Shown here piece by piece: positions 9,501-17,835 of a DNA stretch of 49,847 nucleotides. The translations under genes were made by a program, and so were the position numbers. Positions within the stretch are counted from its first letter, which is position 1. Each line of letters opens with the position of its first letter. The notes beneath the pieces were generated by a model. It was not told the origin of the DNA, ran no database searches, and worked only from the letters and a program-made list of their open reading frames with translations. This DNA comes from Nocardia veterana NBRC 100344 (GTDB lineage: Bacteria; Actinomycetota; Actinomycetes; Mycobacteriales; Mycobacteriaceae), in contig NZ_BAGM01000116.1 of the NCBI RefSeq assembly GCF_000308855.1, forward strand, positions 1-49,847. Reading direction: 5' to 3'.

Positions 9501-10542
9501 CGGTGGCCTCGGTGGGACCGTAGGTGTTCCACACTTCGCGGTCGCCGGGGCCGGCGAGCCGTTCGGCCAGTTCCGGAGGCACCGCTTCGCCGCCGAAGAT
9601 GAGCAGCCGCACGGTGTCCAGCGCCTCCGGCGGCCACATCGCGGCCAGCGTCGGCACGGTGGACACGATACTGATCTCGCGACGCACCAGCCACGGCCCG
9701 AGGTCCATGCCGCTGCGCACCAGCGCGCGCGGCGCCGGCACCAGGCAGGCGCCGTGCCGCCAGGCCAGCCACATCTCCTCGCAGGAGGCGTCGAACGCGA
9801 CCGACAGTCCGGCCAGCACCCGATCACCCGGCCCGATCGGGTTGTCCTGCAGGAAGATTCGCGCTTCGGCGTCGACGAAGGCGGCGGCGTTGCGGTGGGT
9901 GACCGCGACACCTTTCGGGGTGCCGGTGGAGCCGGAGGTGAAGATGATCCAGGCGTCGTCGCCCACGGCCGGCGCGGCCGACTCGTCGCTGTCGCCGGGC
10001 TCACCGGCGTCACCGGCGGAGGTCGGATGGCAGGTGCGCGCGAGGGACGTGATCCCGTCCCCGGTGACGATCGCCGCGACTCCCGCCTCACCGAAGACCA
10101 GGTCCGCGCGTTCTTGCGGATCGTCGGCGTCCACCGGCACATACGCCGCGCCGGCGTGCAGGACCGCCAGGATCGTCACATACAGTCGCGCGGTCCCCGA
10201 CGGAATCCGCACCCCCACCCGGTCGCCACGCCGAATCCCCGCGGCACGCAGCCGGGCCACCGTTTCGTCGACGGCGGCCCGCAACTCGCGATAGGTCAGC
10301 ACCTCGGTGCCGTCGTCGACGGCGTCGGCGTCGGGATGGGCCCGGGCCGTGGCGGCGAGGATGTCGACCAGTGTCCGAGGCGGTGGCGCGGCATCGCCGC
10401 GCAGCAACGGTGCCAGCGGGCCGGAAGCGAGAGTCGGCCCCGCACCACCGTGATCCGGGATGTGGGGGTCGTTCGCGCCGTCGGGGGGAGCGGTGGGCGA
10501 GGGGCTGGTCGGGCCCGCGCCCGATTGCGAACCGACGACCAC
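6529..10542 (-). CDS. Pls/PosA-type single-module NRPS with membrane and hexapeptide-repeat C-terminus
   Basis: 1337 aa, GTG start at 10542. The adenylation domain spans about 57-535 with FTSGSTGTPKG, NTYGPTEAT, YRSGDLV and TSGKVDRD. A carrier domain follows (DLGGGSLSAAQ, phosphopantetheine serine near 583). After about 650 there is no condensation or thioesterase domain, but alternating membrane segments and three left-handed beta-helix (hexapeptide) blocks, as in epsilon-poly-lysine synthetase and the PosA relatives. Aligned by eye on GrsA, the pocket residues are D235, A236, E239, S278, I299, G301, T322, V330, V331. This resembles the lysine code of bacitracin synthetase, and E239 suits a basic side chain. 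It likely makes an isopeptide-linked homopolymer of lysine or another diamino acid at the membrane. Polymer length and the exact monomer cannot be read. It heads the operon with the M1 peptidase. Confidence 0.88.
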   Translation of the reverse strand: MVVGSQSGAGPTSPSPTAPPDGANDPHIPDHGGAGPTLASGPLAPLLRGDAAPPPRTLVDILAATARAHPDADAVDDGTEVLTYRELRAAVDETVARLRAAGIRRGDRVGVRIPSGTARLYVTILAVLHAGAAYVPVDADDPQERADLVFGEAGVAAIVTGDGITSLARTCHPTSAGDAGEPGDSDESAAPAVGDDAWIIFTSGSTGTPKGVAVTHRNAAAFVDAEARIFLQDNPIGPGDRVLAGLSVAFDASCEEMWLAWRHGACLVPAPRALVRSGMDLGPWLVRREISIVSTVPTLAAMWPPEALDTVRLLIFGGEAVPPELAERLAGPGDREVWNTYGPTEATVVACAARLTGTGAVRIGLPLDGWDLAVVDAEGNPVADGESGELVIGGVGLARYLDPAKDAEKYAPMPTLDWQRAYRSGDLVRNDPAGLIFLGRADDQVKVGGRRIELGELDAALQQLPGVTAAAAAVRTTATGTPILVGYLSTGDDGFDLTRARAQLAERLPAALVPRLAVLDELPTRTSGKVDRDALPWPLPGADGEPGAGLDGTAYWLAGLWHSVLGADVDGPDSDFFDLGGGSLSAAQLVTALRERLPQITVADLYDHPRLGALAEFIDAAAPTEQAPTRHVTPTPRRAQWIQVLASVPLTTLTGLQWLTWLGVVTNIASRFGALPWMPGLSWWWALAGFVLFISPPGRMAICVAGARLLLRGVRPGSYPRGGSVHLRLWTAVRLAEAAGAENLSGAPWMVPFARALGARIGHGVDLHTLPPVTGMLELGDGCSVEPEVDLAGYWIDGDLVHIGEIRIGPGAVVGSRSTVMPGAVIGKNAVVEPGSAVFGKVKAGQSWAGSPAVKVGPADHRWPATTPPRALHWVLVFGVTSMLLSALPVIALAAGGLLLAWWIRDETTLPGALAHAMLMLPVAALIVLAVFAAVTVIAIRVLAIGLTAGYHPVRSRVGWQAWATERLTDSARTFLFPLYAGLLTPLWLRLLGADVGKNVEASTVLLLPKFTKVADGAFLADDTMIAGYELGGGWMHIGGAKVGKRAFLGNSGMTAPGRRVPKNGLVAVLSAAPEKAKAGSSWLGSPPVRLRRTAGDADTARTFDPPLKLKLARALVETCRLVPVILSFGIGLGVLFALAWLASGPGYWLAALCSGVVLLIAGAVAGACAVAAKWLIVGRIRKVEHPLWSSFVWRNEVCDAFVETVAAPWFARAATGTAVMNIWLRGLGARIGRGVWCESYWLPEADLVSLGDGATVERGCVVQTHLFHDRIMSMDSVTLEAGATLGPHCVALPAARIGAGATVGPASLVMRGDTVPPSTRWQGNPIAPWPDTRRGK

Positions 10543-10829
10543 GTTCTGCCTGCCTCTCCCGTTTCCGCTTATCGGACGTCCGGTTGTCTCACATTCGGGT
10601 TACCGGAACGCAAACGCCGGCTGTCCGGTTTCTCGCGCGTCCGGGTCGACCACAGCTGCGACGATCGCGCCGTCGGCCCGCATCATTGTCCCAATCCGGT
10701 GTTCCGATCGGTGTCGCGGGGCGGCGCGGTCGGTTCGCCAGTGATATGCCGGGCCCCGACCGACAGGGAAGACGGCGATGCCCGCTGGGCCGCCGATGGA
10801 AGCGGTCCGGGCCGCCGCGCTGCGGACCC
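10543..10829. promoter_or_regulatory. Intergenic region upstream of the Pls-type operon
   Basis: This 287-bp gap lies between the synthetase start and the stop of the permease gene, both on the minus strand. It must hold the synthetase promoter unless the permease reads through. A perfect 10-bp palindrome CGGACGTCCG is at 10573-10582, about 30 bp upstream of the start. No gene is supported here. Confidence 0.4.
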
Positions 10830-12693
10830 TCAGCTGTCGACGTGCACGTGCGGGCGCTGGTGCGGATCGGCGACGGCGCGGCGCAGGATCTCCCGGGTCA
10901 CCGGCGCCACCTCGCCCTCGCCGACGAACAGGAATTTCAGCAGGTTCAGCAGCGGATTGCCTTCGGTCCATTCGAAATACACGTGCGGATTCATGCCGGT
11001 GCGGTCACGGATGGCCAGCAGGATCGCGGCGATCGAGTTCGGCACCGCCGCGGCTTCGACGGAAAGAATCTTGTGGCAGCCGACCTCGACGGCCCTGACG
11101 TGCAGATCGGTGGAGAATTCGGAGGCGTCCTTGACGATCACCTCGAGGAACAGGATGGGAGCCTTGGCGGGGATGTGGCTTTCGACCCGCTGCTCGGCCT
11201 CCTTCTGCCGGTACTCGTCGGGGTGGCGGGCCTCGGCGTCGTCGACGTCGTGGGTGACGATGCGGATGGTGCCCGAGGCCGCGATCTTGTCGATCAGCCA
11301 GGCCGCCTTGTCGTCGAAATCGACCTCGATGGCCCGCAGTTCGAACGCGCGCCGCGCCCGCGAGACGAACGACACCACGATGATCGCGACGATGAACAAC
11401 GACGCCAGCTGCACGCCCTCGGGACGCTCGACGATATTGGCGATGGTGGTGTAGACGAAGACCGCCGCCACCGTCCCGAAACCGATCATCTTGCCGCGCT
11501 GCCGTTTACGTGCCGCCGACAGGGTGACCGCCACCGCGGCCGAGGTGATCAACACCAGCACACCGGTCGCGTAGGCGCCGCCCTGGGCATCGACGTCGGC
11601 ATCGAAATACCAGGTGATGCCGAAGGCGATCACCGCGAACACCAGCACCAGCGGCCGGGTGGCCCGCGCCCATTCCGGCGCCATGCCGTAGCGCGGCAGA
11701 TAGCGGGGGGCCAGATACGCCAGGGCTCGCCCGTTGGCCGAGCCGCCGGATTCGAATTCCGATTCCGGGATCAGCACGACGGTGATGAAGCTGGTCACGA
11801 TGAGGAAGCTGCTCATGATCAGCGCGGCGGTGGTGAGCAGTTTGCGGGCGCCCACGATGCGGCGGACCGGATTCTCCTCCGTGTCACCGGGCCCGCCCTT
11901 GATCTGCGGCATGACCGCGACACCGGTCTCGAATCCCGACAACCCCCAGCGCCAGTTTCGGGAACACCAGCAGCGAGATGCCGATCATCGCGAAGACACT
12001 GCCGTGCTGGGCGGTCATGGCATGCCCCCAGTCGACGACCAGATGTGAGGCGGTCGCGACCTTCCACACGCCGACGACCGCAACCACCAGGTTCAGGGCC
12101 AGATACACCCCGACGAGCCCGATCGCGATCCGGATGGCCTCGGCGAATCCCTTCAGGAAGATCGCCGCCAGCAGCGCCAGCAGCGCGAGGGTGATCGCCA
12201 GTGCGTGACCGTGCAGCGCCTGCGGGACGAACGGGTTCTCGACGATGTGGGCGGCGCCGTCGGCCGCCGACAGCGTCATGGTGATCACGAAATCGGTGGC
12301 CGCGAAACCGAGCAGGACGAGGATGAACAACTTCCCGGTCCAGCGCGGCAGGATCTCGGCGAACATGGCCAGCGACCCGCCACCGTGCGGCGACTCCCGC
12401 GCCACCCGCCGATACACCGGTAGCGCGCCCAGCAGCGTCAACGCCACCAGCACCAGGGTTGCCAGGGGCGACAGCACGCCGGCGGCCAGCGCGGCGATGC
12501 CGGGCTGGTAGCCGAGGGTCGAGAAGTAGTCGACACCGGTCAGGCACATCACCTGCCACCACGACCGCTGGTGCTGTTCCTCGGCCTGTTTGACCATCGG
12601 GCCCGGGTGCCGGGAGTACCGGTCCTCGTCGGCGCCCTGCAGCAACCAGTCCGTCAGTGCCGAGCGCGATCGCCCGGTGGCGGTGGTGGTCAC
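10830..12693 (-). pseudogene. APC-type amino-acid permease, interrupted by a frameshift
   Basis: Two minus-strand frames together make one permease of about 620 aa. The 5' part starts with GTG at 12693 and runs through the GVDYFSTLGYQPGIAALAAG and ESPHGGGSLAMFAEILPRW regions and several membrane segments to FPKLALG. The next residues expected, SGFETGVAVMPQIKG, are found in another frame, starting at about 11942. The break falls on a run of five C (11943-11947; five G in the coding sense); four would restore one continuous frame. The 3' part has further membrane segments and a cytoplasmic C-terminal domain that ends HVHVDS. Either this is a sequencing error or the gene is newly inactivated. 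As a permease of amino acids or other cations next to a lysine-like polymer synthetase, it could supply monomer. Confidence 0.8.
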
Positions 12694-13064
12694 GTCGTCC
12701 CCCTCGGGAGGATCTGTCCGGATGGCCCGGAGTCCTGCAACATCCGGGACAATGTACGCGGGCCGGGCCCGCTGTCTCGTGCATAGAATGTTCCCGCGCC
12801 CAGGGTAACCGGCAAATCGGGCACAAAGCCCGGCAAATCCGGCGCCGGACCGGCCCCTCCTCCCCTCGAAGCAGCCGCGTCGCTGCTGTGAGCGGAGTCA
12901 CCCATATCGCTATCATCGCAGCTGATCCACACCGTTCGACCAGCCCGCACCGAGCCCGCCCGGTTTGCCGGCGCGCTCATCGGGTACCCGAGGACTTCGT
13001 GTTCTCGCCGCAGCATCGCGGCGGGCACGCAGCAACCGAAAAACAGGTGAGGGAGGAGCGCGCT
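12694..13064. promoter_or_regulatory. Divergent promoter region between permease and MFS symporter
   Basis: 371 bp without a supportable gene. It must carry the promoters of both divergent genes. A GC-rich palindrome with 7-bp arms GCGGGCC and GGCCCGC lies at 12758-12772, and a TAGAAT hexamer at about 12784 is a possible minus-ten box for the rightward gene. An open frame extends leftward from the MFS gene through this region, but its sequence is low-quality and unlike a protein. Confidence 0.4.
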
Positions 13065-14381
13065 GTGAGCACCAGCCTGCCGCACGCCCAGCAACGACGC
13101 TCGGTGGCCGCAGCGGCCATGGGCAACGCCACCGAGTGGTACGACTACGGCGTCTACGCGGCCACGGCCGGCTACCTCACCGACGCATTCTTCCCGGGCT
13201 CACTCGGCACCCTCGGCACCCTGCTCGGTTTCGCCATCTCCTTCGTGCTGCGCCCGATCGGCGGCATGGTGTGGGGGCCGCTGGGCGACCGGGTCGGCCG
13301 GAAAGTAGTGCTGGCCACCACAATTCTGCTGATGGCCGCCGCCACCGGCTGCATCGGTCTGCTGCCCACCCACGCCGCGGTCGGCATCACCGCACCGATC
13401 CTGCTGATCCTGCTGCGCGTCGTGCAGGGCTTCTCCACCGGCGGTGAATACGGTGGCGCGGCCACCTACATCGCCGAGTCCACCGATGAGCGCCGCCGCG
13501 GATTCCTCGGCAGCTTCCTCGAATTCGGCACCCTGTGCGGATTCGTCGGCGGCTCCACGGTGGTGCTGATCCTGCAGGTGCTGCTGTCCGACGACGCGAT
13601 GAACTCGTGGGGCTGGCGGGTGCCGTTCCTGCTGGCGGTGCCGCTGGGCCTGATCGGCTGGTATCTGCGCAGCCGCCTCGACGAATCCCCGGTGTTCACC
13701 GAGGTGGCCGAGCACGAACAGGCGCAGGGCGGGCTGCGGATTCTGCTGCGCGACTATCGCCGCGAACTACTGACCATCGCCGGGCTGGTGGTGGCGCTCA
13801 ACGTCGTCAACTACACGCTGCTGGCGTATCAGCCCACCTACCTGCACAACACGCTGGGAATGGGTGACTCGCAGACCACCGCGATGGTGCTGATCGGGCA
13901 GATCGTGATGGCGCTGGTGCTGCCGGTGTCGGGTGCGATCTCCGACCGGGTGGGGCGGCGGCCGATGTGGCTGGTGTCGCTGGTCGGGCTGGCGCTGCTG
14001 GCCATCCCGATGTACTGGCTGATGGGCCAGGGCGCGGGCTGGGCGATCGTCGGCTTCGTCGTGCTCGGCCTGCTCTACGTCCCGCAGCTGTCCACCATCT
14101 CGGCGACGTTCCCGGCGATCTTCCCCACCCAGGTGCGGTACGCGGGATTCGCGTTGGGCTACAACATCTCCACCGCCGCCTTCGGTGGCACCGCACCGTT
14201 GATCAACGAGTCGATCATCGACGCCACCGGCTGGCATCTGTTCCCCGCCTACTACATGGTCGGCGCGTGCCTGATCGGATTGGTGGCCTGGTTCTTCCTG
14301 CGCGAGACCGCGGGCGTGTCGCTGGCGGGCACCGAGGTCCCCGATGCGGCCGAGGAGGAAGCGGTTCCGCAGCCGACCTGA
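13065..14381 (+). CDS. MFS transporter of the metabolite:H+ symporter (ProP-like) family
   Basis: 438 aa from GTG at 13065, with GGGAGGAG 6 bases upstream. The N-terminus reads AAAMGNATEWYDYGVYAATA, typical of the MHS subfamily (ProP, ShiA, KgtP). Loop 2-3 has the MFS signature GDRVGRKVV, repeated in the second half as SDRVGRRPM. RVVQGFSTGGEYGGAATY is the hallmark of this subfamily's helix 4. Twelve membrane helices are expected. The substrate may be proline, betaine or a carboxylate, but nothing in the sequence decides. It stands alone, divergent from the permease and convergent (22 nt) with the MerR-type regulator. Confidence 0.85.
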   Translation: MSTSLPHAQQRRSVAAAAMGNATEWYDYGVYAATAGYLTDAFFPGSLGTLGTLLGFAISFVLRPIGGMVWGPLGDRVGRKVVLATTILLMAAATGCIGLLPTHAAVGITAPILLILLRVVQGFSTGGEYGGAATYIAESTDERRRGFLGSFLEFGTLCGFVGGSTVVLILQVLLSDDAMNSWGWRVPFLLAVPLGLIGWYLRSRLDESPVFTEVAEHEQAQGGLRILLRDYRRELLTIAGLVVALNVVNYTLLAYQPTYLHNTLGMGDSQTTAMVLIGQIVMALVLPVSGAISDRVGRRPMWLVSLVGLALLAIPMYWLMGQGAGWAIVGFVVLGLLYVPQLSTISATFPAIFPTQVRYAGFALGYNISTAAFGGTAPLINESIIDATGWHLFPAYYMVGACLIGLVAWFFLRETAGVSLAGTEVPDAAEEEAVPQPT

Positions 14382-14403
14382 AGCTCCCCGCCGGCACCCA
14401 CGT

Positions 14404-15282
14404 TCACGACACCTCGGCGGCGTGGATCGCGAGGAGCCGGTCGAACGCGGACGCCAGGTCGGCGACGAGCTCGGCGCCCGCCGGAAGCGGGACGTCCACC
14501 CAACCGGGCCCGGCCGCCAGGACCGGGATCCCGCGTTCGGTGCCCGCGCGCACAGCCGACAGTAGTGCGGTCGTTTCCTGCTGTGACCACAGCGCCACGG
14601 CCGCACCGGGTCCGCAGCGCTCGAGCGCGTCGGCGAGGGCGGCGGTGGGCACGTCCGGGCCGAGCATGGTCGCCTGGAGATCGCGCTCGGCCAAGGCGGC
14701 GCGCAGCACCTCCAACGGCAGGGCATGCGCCTCGCCGCTGGTGCACGCGAGGACGACAGGCGCGGTGGCGGCCGCCTCCGGCGGCGGGACGGCACGGTGC
14801 AGCGCGGCGGTGATCGACCACGACAGCAGATGCTCGACGTCGATACAGCCTTCGCCCGCGCCCTGTCGGCGCACGATCTCGGTGAATGCGGGGCGGCACA
14901 GCAGGTTCCAGGTGGTCACGACACCGAAGGCGTGCAGATGGGCGCGCAGCAACGACACCAGCAGGGCCGGGTCCGGAGCGAACGCGGCCTCGAGCAGCCC
15001 GGCGTGGTCACCGGCCACCGGACGCGGGCCGCGCACCGCGGCCGCCGCCCGCGCCGGGCTCGATCCGCCGCGGACGAGCAGGACCATGCGCTCGAGGCGG
15101 ACGATATCGGCTTCGGTGTAGAGGCGGTGCCGGCCGGGGCGATGCCGGGACGGGCCGATGCCGTACCGCTGATTCCAGCTGCGCAGCGTCGCGGTGGGGA
15201 TGCCGATGCGCTCCGCGACGGCACGCACCGAATATCCGGTCGCGTCGGTGTCGGAGGTCGGGTCGGCGGACATGGGAATCAT
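14404..15282 (-). CDS. MerR-type regulator with B12-binding domain (LitR/CarH-like photoreceptor)
   Basis: 292 aa, ATG at 15282 with GGAAAGG just upstream; a second ATG at 15273 is also possible. Residues 16-85 are a MerR winged helix (YSVRAVAERIGIPTATLRSW, RYGIGP, GRHRLYTEADI). Residues about 95-165 form the four-helix cap, which keeps the EH pair (150-151) of the CarH cap motif but has Q140 where CarH has tryptophan. Residues about 170-292 form the cobalamin Rossmann domain, with GEAH placing H186 at the lower-ligand position, then LGPDVP. CarH and LitR bind adenosylcobalamin in the dark to repress, and release DNA on illumination. It is divergent from a lipocalin and a photolyase gene, a context typical of light regulons. 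Function is well supported by family; light sensing here is inferred. Confidence 0.82.
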   Translation of the reverse strand: MIPMSADPTSDTDATGYSVRAVAERIGIPTATLRSWNQRYGIGPSRHRPGRHRLYTEADIVRLERMVLLVRGGSSPARAAAAVRGPRPVAGDHAGLLEAAFAPDPALLVSLLRAHLHAFGVVTTWNLLCRPAFTEIVRRQGAGEGCIDVEHLLSWSITAALHRAVPPPEAAATAPVVLACTSGEAHALPLEVLRAALAERDLQATMLGPDVPTAALADALERCGPGAAVALWSQQETTALLSAVRAGTERGIPVLAAGPGWVDVPLPAGAELVADLASAFDRLLAIHAAEVS

Positions 15283-15366
15283 TGTGCCTTTCCCGGCACG
15301 CTCGCCGTGCCGTCGGACGGCGGATCCGCGGCGGTACTCCGGGCCGTCCTACCGATCCAACAAGGC

Positions 15367-15383
15367 GCATCGTTTATGCATCG
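15367..15383. promoter_or_regulatory. Direct repeat with 11-bp period, candidate LitR/CarH operator
   Basis: GCATCG occurs at 15367-15372 and again at 15378-15383, exactly 11 bp apart, within the 158-bp space between the divergent MerR-B12 gene and the lipocalin gene. CarH-family tetramers bind direct repeats with an 11-bp period. Only two copies are exact, so this is a candidate. A TAGGAT hexamer follows at 15391. Confidence 0.4.
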
Positions 15384-15440
15384 ATTGCGGTAGGATTGCC
15401 GACACCAGCACATCACGCTCGCCGTCCGGAGGAGATCGCC

Positions 15441-16154
15441 GTGACCGAACACCCCTCGCAGGTAGAAGATCTCCGCCGGCAGGGTGCGGAGACCGCCGTA
15501 AGTGTCACCGGCCGCCGAGCCAGGCAGCGGCATTTCGCTGCGGTATCGATGCATCCCGGACGGGCGCTCGCGACGGTCGCGGTGACAGTCACCGCGCTCC
15601 TCGCCGGAGCGGTCCAGGTCGGCGCGACCCCCGCGCGGCCGACGTCGGGACCGGAGCCGGTGGCGGCGCTGGATCTCGCCCGCTACCTCGGATCCTGGTA
15701 CCAACTCGCCGCCGTGCCACAGTTTTTCAACCTCGGCTGCGCACGAGACACGCGCGCCGAGTACACCGCCCTGCCGAACGGCGATGTGGCGGTCCGCAAT
15801 TCGTGTACGACCTGGGCGGGCACGACCGACGAGATCCGCGGCGCCGCGCGGATCCGGGACCCGCGCACCGGAGCACAGCTGCGGGTGGCGTTCCCGGGCG
15901 TTCCGACCCAGGAAAGCCTGGACGGCCCACCCAACTACCTCGTGACGGCCCTTGGGCCCGACTACACCTGGGCCCTGGTCACCGACCCCGACCGGATCTC
16001 CGGATTCGTCCTGTCCCGCGAGCCCGTCCTGGCGGCCGAACAGTGGGGTCGGGTCCGAACGGCCATCGACCGCGCCGGTGAGAACCCGTGCCTGTACCTG
16101 ACGACACCGGTGACCGGCGGCCGCGACGACATCACACCACTGTGCCTCGCCTGA
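15441..16154 (+). CDS. Secreted lipocalin-family protein (Blc-like)
   Basis: 237 aa from GTG at 15441, which has GGAGGAG 6 bases upstream. An ATG at 15550 would give a tidier signal peptide but lacks a ribosome site. A hydrophobic segment (ALATVAVTVTALLAGAVQV) is followed by an AxA-like cleavage region, so export is likely. The mature part starts with the lipocalin GxW motif, ARYLGSWYQLAAVPQFF. Cysteines at GCARD, NSCTTW, ENPC and PLCLA could form two disulfides, and a lipocalin second motif lies in YTWALVTDPD. Bacterial lipocalins of this type bind lipids and are linked to membrane stress. It is 55 nt upstream of the photolyase gene in the same direction and is probably co-induced by the divergent MerR-B12 regulator. 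Confidence 0.82.
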   Translation: MTEHPSQVEDLRRQGAETAVSVTGRRARQRHFAAVSMHPGRALATVAVTVTALLAGAVQVGATPARPTSGPEPVAALDLARYLGSWYQLAAVPQFFNLGCARDTRAEYTALPNGDVAVRNSCTTWAGTTDEIRGAARIRDPRTGAQLRVAFPGVPTQESLDGPPNYLVTALGPDYTWALVTDPDRISGFVLSREPVLAAEQWGRVRTAIDRAGENPCLYLTTPVTGGRDDITPLCLA

Positions 16155-16209
16155 CCGCCAGTCGGAAAAGCCCACGCGGACACAGCGATCGGCAGGAGGT
16201 GCGGGACCG

Positions 16210-17531
16210 GTGGCGGTAGCCGTCGCATTGTTCACTCGTGACCTGCGGGTACACGACAACCCGGTCCTCACCGCGGCACACCGCACCGCGGCCGCGGTGA
16301 TTCCGCTGTTCGTCCTCGACGACGCACTGCTCGACAAGCCGTCCGCCGCCCCCAACCGATCGCACTTTCTCGCCGCGGCCCTCACTGAGCTCGACACCGA
16401 ACTGCGGGAACGAGGCGGACATCTGGTGCTGCGACGCGGCGCGGTCGTCGACGAGGTCGAACGGATCGTCACCGAGGCCCGGGCCGGCGCGGTGCATATC
16501 GCTGCCGAGGTCAGCCACTACGGCCGCCGACGCGAATCGGCGCTGCGGGAGCGGCTCGCCGCCCACGGCTGCCGCCTGCACAGCCACGCGGCCACCGTCA
16601 CCGGTGTGGACCTCGCCGCGATCCAACCGTCCACCGGCCGCGACCATTTCGCGGTGTTCACCCCCTACTTCCGGCGCTGGGAGACCGCTCACCACCGCCG
16701 CCCCCTCCCCGCCCCGCGCACACTCACGGTGCCGCAGCCACCAGGGCCCCGCTCCGAACTCGACGCGCTGCACCGGGCACCGGCCTCACCCCAGCTGCGA
16801 GTCGGCGGCGAACGCACGGGCCGGCAACTGCTCCGCCGATGGCTGGCCGGACCGGTAACCCGATATGCCGACACCGGTGACGATCTCGCCGCCGACGCCA
16901 CCTCCCACCTGTCGCCGTATCTGCACTTCGGCTGCGTCTCCGCCGCCGAGGTCGTCGCGCGGCTGGACACGGCCGATCCGGGCGGCCACAGTTTCGCCAG
17001 ACAGCTGGCCTGGCGCGACTTCCACCATCAGGTGCTCGCGGCTCGCCCCGACGCCGCCTGGGCCGACTACCGGCCGGGACTGTTGTGCCACACGATGATC
17101 CGCAGGCGTTCGACGCGTGGGCGCACGGCCGCACCGGGTTCCCGATCGTCGACGCCCCGATGCGACAGCTTCGCCACCAAGGCTGGATGCCCGGCCGCGC
17201 CCGGCTGATCACGGCCTCGTTCCTCGTCAAGACCTTGCGCGCGGATTGGCGGCTCGGCGCCGACCACTTCCGGTACTGGCTGGTCGACGGCGATGTGGCG
17301 AACAACCAGATGAACTGGCAGTGGGTCGCCGGCACCGGAACCGATACCCGCCCGAACCGCCGGCTCAATCCACTCCGGCAGGCACAGCGGTTCGATCCCG
17401 ACGGCACCTATGTCCGCCGCTGGTTACCGGAATTGGCGCAGCTGACCGGGTTTCCCATCCACCGCCCCTGGCGTGCGAACGTCGATCCCGCCACCTATCC
17501 GCCGCCGATCGTGGACCTACCCGACATGTGA
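16210..17531 (+). pseudogene. phr: Class I deoxyribodipyrimidine photolyase, frameshifted
   Basis: The N-terminal part starts at GTG 16210 behind AGGAGG and has the antenna domain (VALFTRDLRVHDNPVL) and the start of the FAD domain (TSHLSPYLHFGCVS, RQLAWRDFHHQVLA). The frame then goes astray at about 17077, and the rest (DDPQAFDAWAHGRTGFPIVD, GWMPGRARLITASFLV, NWQWVAGTGTD) continues in another frame to 17531. One base is missing in or near the GGG and TGTTG stretch at 17076-17085; an extra base there would give a normal photolyase of about 440 aa. It would repair cyclobutane pyrimidine dimers with blue light. Its setting beside a LitR-like regulator and lipocalin fits light control. Error or real mutation cannot be decided here. 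Confidence 0.85.
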
Positions 17532-17788
17532 CCGCTGCGGCCTTCGCCGAGAAAGTCCTGACAGCGGCAGCGCATCGCCGCCGACGGCGCGCCACCGTCA
17601 CTCGATACCAGCACCCCCGCGACCACGGCACTGCGGCAACGGCCCGATACCGGGTCGTGCACGATATTCGAATGCCCGCAGTGCGCGCACAACCGGCGAG
17701 TCACCTTGCGGGGCACCAGGATCAGCAACAGCAACGCCGTGAACGCCACCGTGATGCCGAGAAACCGCAGCAGATGGGGCCAATCCAC
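17495..17788 (-). CDS. Small membrane protein with C-terminal zinc-ribbon-like motif
   Basis: 97 aa with ATG at 17788. One membrane helix (about residues 7-26, LRFLGITVAFTALLLLILVP) is followed by basic residues, so the C-terminus should face the cytoplasm. The soluble part has CAHCGHSNIVHDPVSGRC and later CRCQDFL. This C-x2-C-x-H, H, C, CxC pattern recurs in short actinobacterial proteins and suggests one bound zinc. It overlaps the 3' end of the convergent photolyase gene by 37 nt. I recognise the pattern but no function. Moderately sure that it is a gene. Confidence 0.6.
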   Translation of the reverse strand: MDWPHLLRFLGITVAFTALLLLILVPRKVTRRLCAHCGHSNIVHDPVSGRCRSAVVAGVLVSSDGGAPSAAMRCRCQDFLGEGRSGHMSGRSTIGGG

Positions 17789-17835
17789 GTGTCACCACCT
17801 CACCTTCCCGCCGAGCCCGGCGCAGCGGACCCGGC

